A stretch of DNA of 44,064 bases, taken from positions 1-44,064 of the IMG/VR virus record IMGVR_UViG_3300025070_000067; one strand, given 5' to 3'. The DNA is from a virus. The notes below the pieces were generated by a model that saw only the letters and a program-made list of their open reading frames with translations, ran no database searches and was not told where the DNA came from. A program made the translations under genes and the position numbers. Below, in pieces: positions 1-5,289 of the stretch (position 1 is its first letter; the number at the start of each line of letters is the position of its first letter).

Positions 1-29
1 CTCATCAATAACCAGAAAATTCTAAACAA

Positions 30-44
30 GGGGGCAATGCCCCC
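30..44 (+). repeat. G/C-only stem-loop upstream of the first gene
   Basis: GGGGGC and GCCCCC form a perfect 6-bp stem with loop AAT. It lies in the leader of the gene at 63 and is part of a 26-base direct repeat (25-50) that returns at 407-432. No U-tract follows, so a classical terminator is unlikely. An RNA-stability, processing or translation-related element is possible. Confidence 0.6.
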
Positions 45-62
45 ACAAATTCAATATCAATC

Positions 63-404
63 ATGAAAGAACAATTAACATTCATTCCAAGTTCGGGTAC
101 TATGGCAGGTGGGACATATTGGTTAAACTATGAAAAGTACCAATTAACCAATCCTGTCGAAAACGTAATTATTGGTGGGGACTATGTCACAACACTACCC
201 AAGGGTACTATCCTATACAATCTACGTGGTGGGCTACTTGCTTCACACGAATCATTAAGAAAATTCGAAACTCGGTCTAACCAATATTTTGATAAAGACG
301 ATTATAGCGGAATCCCAATCAGAAAAGATAAAGAGGTTCTCAATAGTATCATTGACAACTCCATAGTGCTAGATAGAACCCCATTACGAAGGTTATACGC
401 TTAA
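63..404 (+). CDS. Unidentified 113-residue early protein
   Basis: I do not recognise this protein. It reads as an intact soluble protein without signal peptide or membrane segment; the middle has short glycine-rich turns (IIGGDYVTTLPKGT), and the C-terminal part is charged and ends in LRRLYA. The ATG at 63 is preceded by A/T-rich sequence, as usual for Bacteroidota genes. It is flanked on both sides by the same 26-base hairpin repeat (25-50 and 407-432), so it may be expressed as a separate cistron. Its position at the left of the early block suggests an accessory or host-interaction role, but that is inference only. Confidence 0.7.
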   Translation: MKEQLTFIPSSGTMAGGTYWLNYEKYQLTNPVENVIIGGDYVTTLPKGTILYNLRGGLLASHESLRKFETRSNQYFDKDDYSGIPIRKDKEVLNSIIDNSIVLDRTPLRRLYA

Positions 405-406
405 TT

Positions 407-432
407 AACAAGGGGGCAATGCCCCCACAAAT
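407..432 (+). repeat. Second copy of the 26-base hairpin repeat
   Basis: The sequence from AACAAG through the GGGGGC-AAT-GCCCCC hairpin (412-426) to ACAAAT is identical to 25-50. Both copies sit just before a start codon (63 and 442). Perfect identity over 26 bases between two intergenic spacers indicates a functional RNA element or a recent duplication of a gene-leader cassette. Confidence 0.8.
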
Positions 433-441
433 CCTACTACA

Positions 442-651
442 ATGAATACAATCACTTTCCCAACCACGCTAGACAAATTCCTGGCAAATGAATGGCACGT
501 TTGTGAGGTCTATGACTTCATAGATGACCTCCCATACCCTAAGTGCAACGAAGTTATGTTGCGAACATATATGCTAGGGAGCGACTACAGCGATGGCATA
601 AAAGATGGCTTGACATTCAAAGCCCTAGAACACAGTTACTTTAACCTCTAA
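442..651 (+). CDS. Unidentified 69-residue early protein
   Basis: I do not recognise this small acidic protein (N-terminal MNTITFPTTLDKFL). It has no membrane segment. Support for coding comes from an intact frame, an A/T-rich upstream region, and the leader AAATCCTACTACAATGAATAC, which recurs with one mismatch at the next gene (650-670). It follows the second hairpin repeat and is separated by 11 bases from the next gene, so the two are probably co-transcribed. Confidence 0.65.
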   Translation: MNTITFPTTLDKFLANEWHVCEVYDFIDDLPYPKCNEVMLRTYMLGSDYSDGIKDGLTFKALEHSYFNL

Positions 652-662
652 ATCCTAATACA

Positions 663-1037
663 ATGAATACCTACGAATCCTATCTTAATTGGTCATCACA
701 CGACCACTCAATATCGAATCTCATATTCGACTTCATGAACAATGCCGATGGCAAAAAGGACGAAGACAACGTCCTAGTCTTGACCCACCATTGGGGACAC
801 AAGAAAGATCAAAACGCGTACCACCAAATCTGCATCGATGACAAGCCTTGGCTTTGTATCGAGAACGAGTTGTACGAGTTCCCCACGATGGGGGACGCCA
901 TTGCTTTCTGCATTGGTATGATGGAGGTCGCCGCACCTCGCGAATACTCTGAGTTCACCACCCTTGGCAGTAACTACATAGAGTCCTACGAGAAAGGCGT
1001 AGAAGCCATCAAAGACCATTTCCCTAATTCACTTTAA
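663..1037 (+). CDS. Unidentified 124-residue early protein
   Basis: I do not recognise this protein. It is rich in His, Asp and Trp in its N-terminal half (SHDHS, HHWGHKK) and acidic overall, without signal peptide or membrane helix. The N-terminal MNTYESYL is reached by a leader nearly identical to that of the preceding gene, and the first codons (ATG AAT AC) are also shared. Two sizeable reverse-strand open frames inside it (733-936 and 774-1019) look like G+C-driven shadows. The gene belongs to the left-end accessory cluster, whose base composition is more G+C-rich than the virion genes. Confidence 0.65.
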   Translation: MNTYESYLNWSSHDHSISNLIFDFMNNADGKKDEDNVLVLTHHWGHKKDQNAYHQICIDDKPWLCIENELYEFPTMGDAIAFCIGMMEVAAPREYSEFTTLGSNYIESYEKGVEAIKDHFPNSL

Positions 1038-1062
1038 TTCTTAAATCTTAAAACCCAGAAAT

Positions 1063-2049
1063 ATGAAATTTTCAATCGATTACTTAATAAACAAGTGCGA
1101 CAAGCACCTTAGTAACGAGTCATACAATATGACTCCATATGCAAACCACTTCAGCGAAACGGTCATTGAGGACATCAATGAGTACATAGCCGAGTTCTGC
1201 AACTACCCACACCCTCGACTCAGATACGATGCCGAGCCAATGTGGATGTCCAACGCACTCCATACCTTCCACGATAAAGGCGATGCCCTCTATAAAGAGA
1301 TGGGTGACGACGAGTACAACGAGTTGCTACACCTCGCCCACGATTGTTGTTTCCCTCCAGAAATTGGCAATGGGTGCGTAGTTCGCCCCAACATACGAGA
1401 CCTCAATCAATCCATCCTAGTGGTTCTCAGAGCCATCAAGCACATCAAGTGGAAGGACTCCTTCAGAGAGACTCGTATGGGTGACTACACCATACACCGA
1501 TGGGTAGGCGATAATAACTTCCTCTCCCACCACGAGGATGCCGAGGCATCTATGAAATGGGACAACATTATGATGTACCATTCGGATAGGGAACTCCTAT
1601 TCCAATGGAGTGGTATGGAGGAAGCCATCGAGCGCATCGGAGAGATCAAACTCCGAAAGGGCATTGACGACAAGTGGCTTAACAAAGCTAGCGAGTTGCA
1701 CCACGAGTTGGTTATGGCTTGGGATTACTTCAACAACGATGATGACAACGAGTCCCTACTGGAGATTCATAAGCACCTAGTGGATGCCTTATTTATAATC
1801 GACATGGTGGATGGCACTAGCGTTCGCACAGAGCCTAGAGTATCTAGTGAGGACGAGGCAAGTGACTTGGCAATGACCATAGCCAACGCCATACGAGAGC
1901 GTGGTTGCAAAGTGATACCACACTACAGATACACCTCAGACGAGGAACTCGGCTACGAGGGCGAGGAGGTTCAAATCGAGACCCAACGCCTCCGTGAAGT
2001 CATTGCGGCGGTCTTAGAGAAGGAATTCGCTAATGCCCTCGAGAACTAA
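1063..2049 (+). CDS. Unidentified 328-residue early protein
   Basis: I do not recognise a known domain. The protein is soluble, His/Asp/Glu-rich, and predicted mainly helical by eye, with segments such as EELLHLAHDCCFPPE near residues 84-101 and a strongly acidic stretch (FNNDDDNESLLE) near 226-237. The C-terminal third (SSEDEASDLAMTIANAIRE onward) could be a separate small alpha/beta domain. The coding strand is unusually G+C-rich for this phage; for example bases 1921-1980 hold 33 G or C out of 60. The gene is followed by a UUCG-loop hairpin and a 139-base gap, so it ends the left-end cluster. Function cannot be assigned. Confidence 0.75.
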   Translation: MKFSIDYLINKCDKHLSNESYNMTPYANHFSETVIEDINEYIAEFCNYPHPRLRYDAEPMWMSNALHTFHDKGDALYKEMGDDEYNELLHLAHDCCFPPEIGNGCVVRPNIRDLNQSILVVLRAIKHIKWKDSFRETRMGDYTIHRWVGDNNFLSHHEDAEASMKWDNIMMYHSDRELLFQWSGMEEAIERIGEIKLRKGIDDKWLNKASELHHELVMAWDYFNNDDDNESLLEIHKHLVDALFIIDMVDGTSVRTEPRVSSEDEASDLAMTIANAIRERGCKVIPHYRYTSDEELGYEGEEVQIETQRLREVIAAVLEKEFANALEN

Positions 2050-2068
2050 TCCAATATTCTAAAACCAC

Positions 2069-2084
2069 GCCCCCTTCGGGGGGC
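2069..2084 (+). terminator. GCCCCC-UUCG-GGGGGC hairpin after the left-end cluster
   Basis: GCCCCC (2069-2074) and GGGGGC (2079-2084) close on a TTCG loop, giving the very stable C(UUCG)G tetraloop. It lies 20 bases after the stop codon at 2049. Only CATAAATTC follows, with no run of T. It may terminate weakly, or protect the 3' end of the upstream message. Confidence 0.5.
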
Positions 2085-2113
2085 ATAAATTCACAATCAC
2101 ACTCACGAAAAAA

Positions 2114-2152
2114 CGGACTTACGAAAATGGCTGTCCAAAATTTGGTAGTCCG
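2114..2152. promoter_or_regulatory. Inverted repeat in the 2050-2188 gap, possible operator
   Basis: CGGACT (2114-2119) and AGTCCG (2147-2152) form an inverted repeat that encloses a second one, CCAAA-A-TTTGG (2135-2145). The nested symmetry lies 36 bases before the start codon at 2189 in a gap without an open frame. This fits a regulator site or an RNA fold controlling the next operon. No TAnnTTTG promoter element is visible here. Confidence 0.35.
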
Positions 2153-2188
2153 ATTTCTAAACATTATATTCACATTAAATTAAATCCT

Positions 2189-2551
2189 ATGACATACAAT
2201 ACTAAACTTTTTATCCAGCTCACCGACAAGATTGATGAGTTGTACATTCTCTGTAAGGACACGGAGGATGGGTTCTATCGAGAGATTGACCAATACTTTG
2301 ATCACGGTAACAAGGAGGCTATGTCCCCTCAAGTATTTTGCCAAGCCTTTGGCGAGTACCTCCACGAAATGTTCATTGAACACGAGGTGGACGTAATCTC
2401 TGGCGGTTGCATATATATGAACGAGTTGCTCGTTATCATAGCCAACGAGGGCGTTCACTGGAGAAAGATAGCCTCCAAGTTTCTGCCTTACGCCGCAGAA
2501 AAAGAATACGTTTTTGATTACAAACCTCACGCCAACTACGTAGCGTGGTAA
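2189..2551 (+). CDS. Unidentified 120-residue protein, first gene of the recombination operon
   Basis: I do not recognise this protein. It is an intact, probably helical soluble protein (MTYNTKLFIQLTDKIDEL) with a central VFCQAFGEYLHEMF segment and no membrane helix. The ATG is directly preceded by AAATCCT, the same leader element found before the genes at 442 and 663. It opens a run of tightly packed genes that ends with the annealing protein and exonuclease, so it is probably expressed with them. A reverse-strand frame at 2180-2596 is a shadow. Confidence 0.65.
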   Translation: MTYNTKLFIQLTDKIDELYILCKDTEDGFYREIDQYFDHGNKEAMSPQVFCQAFGEYLHEMFIEHEVDVISGGCIYMNELLVIIANEGVHWRKIASKFLPYAAEKEYVFDYKPHANYVAW

Positions 2552-2564
2552 ACCCTTAGAACAC

Positions 2565-2786
2565 ATGAAAGAAAATAAACTAATCGCAGAATTCATGAAT
2601 GAAGAATACGGAGATTACATTACTCCACATTACCATTGTAATTGGAATGTGATGGATGTAGTGGAGAAATGCTTTCAAGAAGAAGGTAAACACTACGTCA
2701 TTAACGATGCACTACTAACCATCAATGAAGAGGAAATCTACAAAGCAGTCGTAGAATTTATTAAACAACACAATAAGGAATCATGA
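2565..2786 (+). CDS. Small NKLIAEFM-type phage protein
   Basis: This 73-residue acidic protein begins KENKLIAEFMNEEYGDY and has a tryptophan-containing helix (NWNVMDVVEKCFQEEG) followed by a C-terminal helix ending in FIKQHN. From memory, small proteins with NKLIAEFM at the N-terminus, a W..LM.VVEKI-like centre and a short C-terminal helix are common and uncharacterised in Bacteroidota phages. No catalytic motif is visible. Its last four bases overlap the next start (ATGA), which indicates translational coupling. Confidence 0.7.
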   Translation: MKENKLIAEFMNEEYGDYITPHYHCNWNVMDVVEKCFQEEGKHYVINDALLTINEEEIYKAVVEFIKQHNKES

Positions 2787-2995
2787 AATTAAATGCAGAT
2801 CAAAAAAAGGAAAGAATGAGGTCAGTATCTCGGCACATTAACATCGCAAAGGCTAACCTATTGGATATGTACCAATTGCTGGATGTTATGGACAACGATA
2901 CAAGGATGGAGGTAAGGGATAATATAAGTAAGGTCAAAGATGAACTCAATGTTATTCTATTGGCTTGTAAATGGCAATTTGAAATAAAGGAATAA
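2783..2995 (+). CDS. Unidentified 70-residue helical protein
   Basis: The protein is predicted almost entirely helical and charged (DQKKERMRSVSRHINIAK; MEVRDNISKVKDELNVI), which suggests a small coiled-coil or helical-bundle protein. It overlaps the preceding gene by four bases and the following one by one base (TAATG), so it lies within a translationally coupled operon. No family is recognised. Confidence 0.65.
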   Translation: MKLNADQKKERMRSVSRHINIAKANLLDMYQLLDVMDNDTRMEVRDNISKVKDELNVILLACKWQFEIKE

Positions 2996-3141
2996 TGAAT
3001 AAGCATAAAATGGAACAGACCGTAGAATTCTATACAAGGTATTTGGAATTCATAAAGACAGTTGATGATAACATGCACCACGCAGCCGTTATGTACGCAA
3101 CTGTCCATTCTGACAAGAAAAAACAAGAGCAATGTCAGTAG
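2995..3141 (+). CDS. Unidentified 48-residue protein
   Basis: This short frame starts with the ATG of a TAATG junction and encodes MNKHKMEQTVEFYTRYL through to KKKQEQCQ. It is one helix-rich, His- and Lys-containing chain without membrane segment. Coding is supported by its exact coupling to the upstream gene and by a 10-base overlap with the next start, in an operon where every junction overlaps. An alternative start at the sixth codon (3010) is possible. Confidence 0.55.
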   Translation: MNKHKMEQTVEFYTRYLEFIKTVDDNMHHAAVMYATVHSDKKKQEQCQ

Positions 3142-3227
3142 CAGAAAAGTTAGGTGAGTTCTTTATGATTCTATCATTCGTATTCACATTTTTATCATTC
3201 GTAAAATTAATATTATGGGGAGAGTAA
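3132..3227 (+). CDS. 31-residue predicted single-span membrane peptide
   Basis: The frame encodes a short N-terminal charged part (MSVAEKLGEF) followed by about 19 mostly hydrophobic residues (FMILSFVFTFLSFVKLILW), then GE. This is a clear candidate transmembrane helix with the N-terminus probably cytoplasmic. It overlaps its upstream neighbour by 10 bases and the downstream gene by 13 bases, filling the only gap in the operon. Possible roles include a membrane anchor or a superinfection-exclusion-type peptide. These roles are inference, and chance occurrence cannot be excluded. Confidence 0.45.
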   Translation: MSVAEKLGEFFMILSFVFTFLSFVKLILWGE

Positions 3228-3553
3228 TCCTGGACGTATACCAAGAGGCGATCAAAGTCAAAGAGGGTATACACATTGATGATTCGGCAATCTTTATGGG
3301 ATATAAGATATCCAAGAGGGAGGATGAGTCAATAACAATAGCAGAAACGGGAAGAAGGTATCACGGTTCTGGATATAAACTAGCACCCGAAGAATACATA
3401 AAAGTTTTCTTAGAAAAAGGGTGGATTAATGGTGCAAAACACCTATATTTGTCAAAGTATCAATCTATGTCAGAGCATACTGACGAGAGGATATCTAATT
3501 TCGCTAAATCTAAATTAAATAAGTATTATGAACGTTTTTCAAAAGTTAAGTAG
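3215..3553 (+). CDS. Unidentified 112-residue protein
   Basis: I do not recognise this protein. It has a mixed alpha/beta look: an N-terminal helix (LDVYQEAIKVKEGI), a strand-rich centre (AIFMGYKISKREDESITIAE), then RRYHGSGYKLAPEEY and a basic C-terminus (KSKLNKYYERFSKVK). The gene overlaps its upstream neighbour by 13 bases and the annealing-protein gene downstream by 26. Its place directly before the single-strand annealing gene suggests a role in DNA metabolism, by context only. Confidence 0.65.
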   Translation: MGRVILDVYQEAIKVKEGIHIDDSAIFMGYKISKREDESITIAETGRRYHGSGYKLAPEEYIKVFLEKGWINGAKHLYLSKYQSMSEHTDERISNFAKSKLNKYYERFSKVK

Positions 3554-4115
3554 CATTCCATTTTCTGATCGCATTAAGCGTAAAGGTCAGCTGGATTATG
3601 TATCGTGGGCAGATGCTTGGTCATTGGTCAAGAAAAGTTACCCATCAGCACAACGCACTATATATGAGCACGACCACACGGGTCTCAACTTCTTCTCCGA
3701 TGGGAGGACTGCATACGTGAAGGTGGGAATGACTATCGATGGTCTAGAGCATATTGATATGCTACCCGTTATGGATCATCGCAACCGAGCCATCAGCGTG
3801 GAAAATATGACGGCATTCGATGTTAACAAGACAATCCAAAGGTCAACGGCTAAGGCTATTGCCATGCACGGTCTAGGGTTGCAGTTATGGACGGGTGAGG
3901 ACTTGCCATCATCTGAGTCAACACCGAAGGCAGCACCAGCAAAGTCCAATAAAAAGCCAACACTAAAAGTTGGTGATGCTAATTGGAGTAAGGTTGTTCA
4001 GTACGTTGAGGCAAACAAAGGCAAGGATACATTAGAGGACTTACTTGTCAAGCTGGAGACAAAGTACGCCAAGATATCGCAGTCTGTAATCAAAGAACTC
4101 AAGAAGAATGTCTAG
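3528..4115 (+). CDS. Single-strand annealing protein, Sak3/DUF1071 type
   Basis: This 195-residue protein has the layout I associate with the DUF1071/Sak3 family of phage recombinases: LDYVSWADAWSLVKKSYP (residues 22-39), FFSDGRTAYVKVGMTIDG (55-72), then DVNKTIQRSTAKAIAMHG (98-115) followed by LGLQLWTGEDLP. A lysine-rich linker and a small C-terminal domain follow. Known members bind single-stranded DNA and anneal complementary strands during phage recombination and concatemer formation. It overlaps the downstream exonuclease gene by eight bases, the usual partner pairing of a two-component recombination system. The start gives a full-length N-terminal domain. Family assignment is from motif memory. 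Confidence 0.8.
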   Translation: MNVFQKLSSIPFSDRIKRKGQLDYVSWADAWSLVKKSYPSAQRTIYEHDHTGLNFFSDGRTAYVKVGMTIDGLEHIDMLPVMDHRNRAISVENMTAFDVNKTIQRSTAKAIAMHGLGLQLWTGEDLPSSESTPKAAPAKSNKKPTLKVGDANWSKVVQYVEANKGKDTLEDLLVKLETKYAKISQSVIKELKKNV

Positions 4116-4845
4116 GGGTCATATGAGTGCAGTAGCCAAACTCAAAGATGACGAGATGTACTACGGAGAGTTTGGTCGGAAATGGCTGTCCAACTCCGAC
4201 ATCTCTATGCTAATGAATAACCCTACAATGTTTCGCAAGGGTAAGTCAGATAGCAAGGCTATGGTTATGGGTAGGTACTTCCATTGGGCGGTTCTAGAAC
4301 CCCATAAGGCTGAGTCTATTATTTGTATTGACTCCACAACCAGATCAACAAAGATTTATAAGGAGGCTACGAGGGATGGCAATATGGCTTTATTGTGCCA
4401 CGAGAAAGACCAAGTAGATAAGATGGTGGATGCTATCAAGGGTAACTTCGACTTCTTTGAGGGCATATACGAGGACGGTAACTCATTTGAGATGCCCGAG
4501 GTTGGTAGTTTGTTTGGATTGCCTTGGAAAGGGAAGGCGGATATCGTAAACGATAACCGAATTATAGACCTCAAGACTACATCCAGCATTGGTAGCTTTA
4601 GGCACTCAGCTTATAAGTACAACTACGATAGCCAAGCGTACATATACCAAAACCTATTCGGAGTTCCGATGGAGTTTTGGGTTATCGATAAGAACTCGAT
4701 GGCGATGGGAATGTTCCATTGCTCTGATGAGTTCCTGCGATCTGGAGAGCAGAAGGTGAAGGCGGCTTCAGAAATTTATAATCGATTTTTCGGGGAATCC
4801 TCCACCGAATCTATCGATAATCATTATATTGTGGAGGAACTTTAA
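4108..4845 (+). CDS. PD-(D/E)XK exonuclease, partner of the annealing protein
   Basis: The 245-residue protein resembles the RecE-like/Cas4-like PDDEXK exonuclease group (DUF3799 type). Visible motifs are GRYFHWAVLEP with H59, GKADIV with D145, IIDLKTT with D154 and K156, and QAYIYQ at 176-181. These supply the metal-binding acidic residues, catalytic lysine and the conserved Q-x-x-x-Y helix. It would resect double-stranded DNA ends to make 3' overhangs for the annealing protein encoded just upstream. The eight-base overlap supports coupled synthesis. Met6 at 4123 is an alternative start; neither choice affects the nuclease core. Confidence 0.85.
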   Translation: MSRGHMSAVAKLKDDEMYYGEFGRKWLSNSDISMLMNNPTMFRKGKSDSKAMVMGRYFHWAVLEPHKAESIICIDSTTRSTKIYKEATRDGNMALLCHEKDQVDKMVDAIKGNFDFFEGIYEDGNSFEMPEVGSLFGLPWKGKADIVNDNRIIDLKTTSSIGSFRHSAYKYNYDSQAYIYQNLFGVPMEFWVIDKNSMAMGMFHCSDEFLRSGEQKVKAASEIYNRFFGESSTESIDNHYIVEEL

Positions 4846-4856
4846 ATTAATTTAAT

Positions 4857-5087
4857 ATGAGTAAGGATAAAATTTTTGCAGATGGATTCTCGTTCAAGCG
4901 TAACGAGAACGCACCCGACTTTGTTGTTGGACGGTTAAGTTTAAAAGCAGAAGATGCTATGACATTTATTAAAGACCGCACAAAGAATGGGTGGGTAAAC
5001 CTCAACATCAACCAATCAAAGGGTGGCAGCTACTATGTGGAGCTGGATACTTACGAGCCAAAAGCAAAACAAGAACAACCGTTCTAA
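4857..5087 (+). CDS. Small protein downstream of the recombinase pair, possible DNA-binding accessory
   Basis: This 76-residue protein begins MSKDKIFADGFSFKRNENAP and has strand-like segments (DFVVGRLSLK, GWVNLNINQSKGG, SYYVELDTYEPK). It ends in QEQPF, an aromatic tip reminiscent of bacterial single-strand-binding proteins (DDIPF), although less acidic. Similar small proteins occur beside recombination and replication genes in Bacteroidota phages, from memory, without assigned function. It is the last gene before the terminator at 5112. An SSB-like role is a hypothesis based on position and tail only. Confidence 0.65.
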   Translation: MSKDKIFADGFSFKRNENAPDFVVGRLSLKAEDAMTFIKDRTKNGWVNLNINQSKGGSYYVELDTYEPKAKQEQPF

Positions 5088-5111
5088 ATACTAGTGTTTT
5101 TGTAGTAGGAT

Positions 5112-5134
5112 GGGGGGCATCGCCCCCCTTTTTT
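5112..5134 (+). terminator. Rho-independent terminator ending the recombination operon
   Basis: GGGGGGC (5112-5118) pairs with GCCCCCC (5122-5128) around an ATC loop, followed by six T (5129-5134). The perfect 7-bp G/C stem plus U-tract is a textbook intrinsic terminator, 24 bases after the stop codon at 5087. Confidence 0.9.
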
Positions 5135-5146
5135 ACGACCATCATA

Positions 5147-5241
5147 TGACGACTTTTTGGTTACCAACACTAATAATATTTTTTATATCTGAATTTGTTT
5201 TCACAACGAATATTTTTGGATGTAAAGTCGTCAGGTCGTCA
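5147..5241. promoter_or_regulatory. GTCGTCA repeat cluster upstream of the primase gene
   Basis: The heptamer GTCGTCA occurs at 5227-5233 and 5235-5241 as near-adjacent direct repeats, and once inverted as TGACGAC at 5147-5153. Related words follow at 5266-5275 (ATCGTCATAA) and 5277-5286 (ATCATCATAA) just before the start codon. The cluster brackets a TAnnTTTG element (5211-5218). It may be an operator for the replication operon or an iteron-type replication site; the sequence does not decide between these. Confidence 0.45.
5211..5218 (+). promoter_or_regulatory. Candidate Bacteroidota -7 promoter element for the replication operon
   Basis: TATTTTTG matches the Bacteroidota consensus TAnnTTTG exactly and lies after the terminator at 5112-5134 and before the primase start at 5290. 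A TTTG at 5194-5197 could serve as the -33 element, but the spacer of 13 bases is shorter than usual. The predicted leader of roughly 65 bases would carry the GTCGTCA repeats. Confidence 0.4.
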
Positions 5242-5289
5242 TAACCCTTGATACACATAACTTTTATCGTCATAAAATCATCATAAGAA

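Noticed and set aside
412-426. GGGGGC-AAT-GCCCCC hairpin as an intrinsic terminator
   Set aside because: No U-tract follows and the hairpin sits just before a start codon. Kept as a repeat element, not as a terminator.
733-1019. Two reverse-strand frames opposite the gene at 663-1037
   Set aside because: Arg/Cys-rich low-quality translation; explained by G+C-rich codons of the plus gene.
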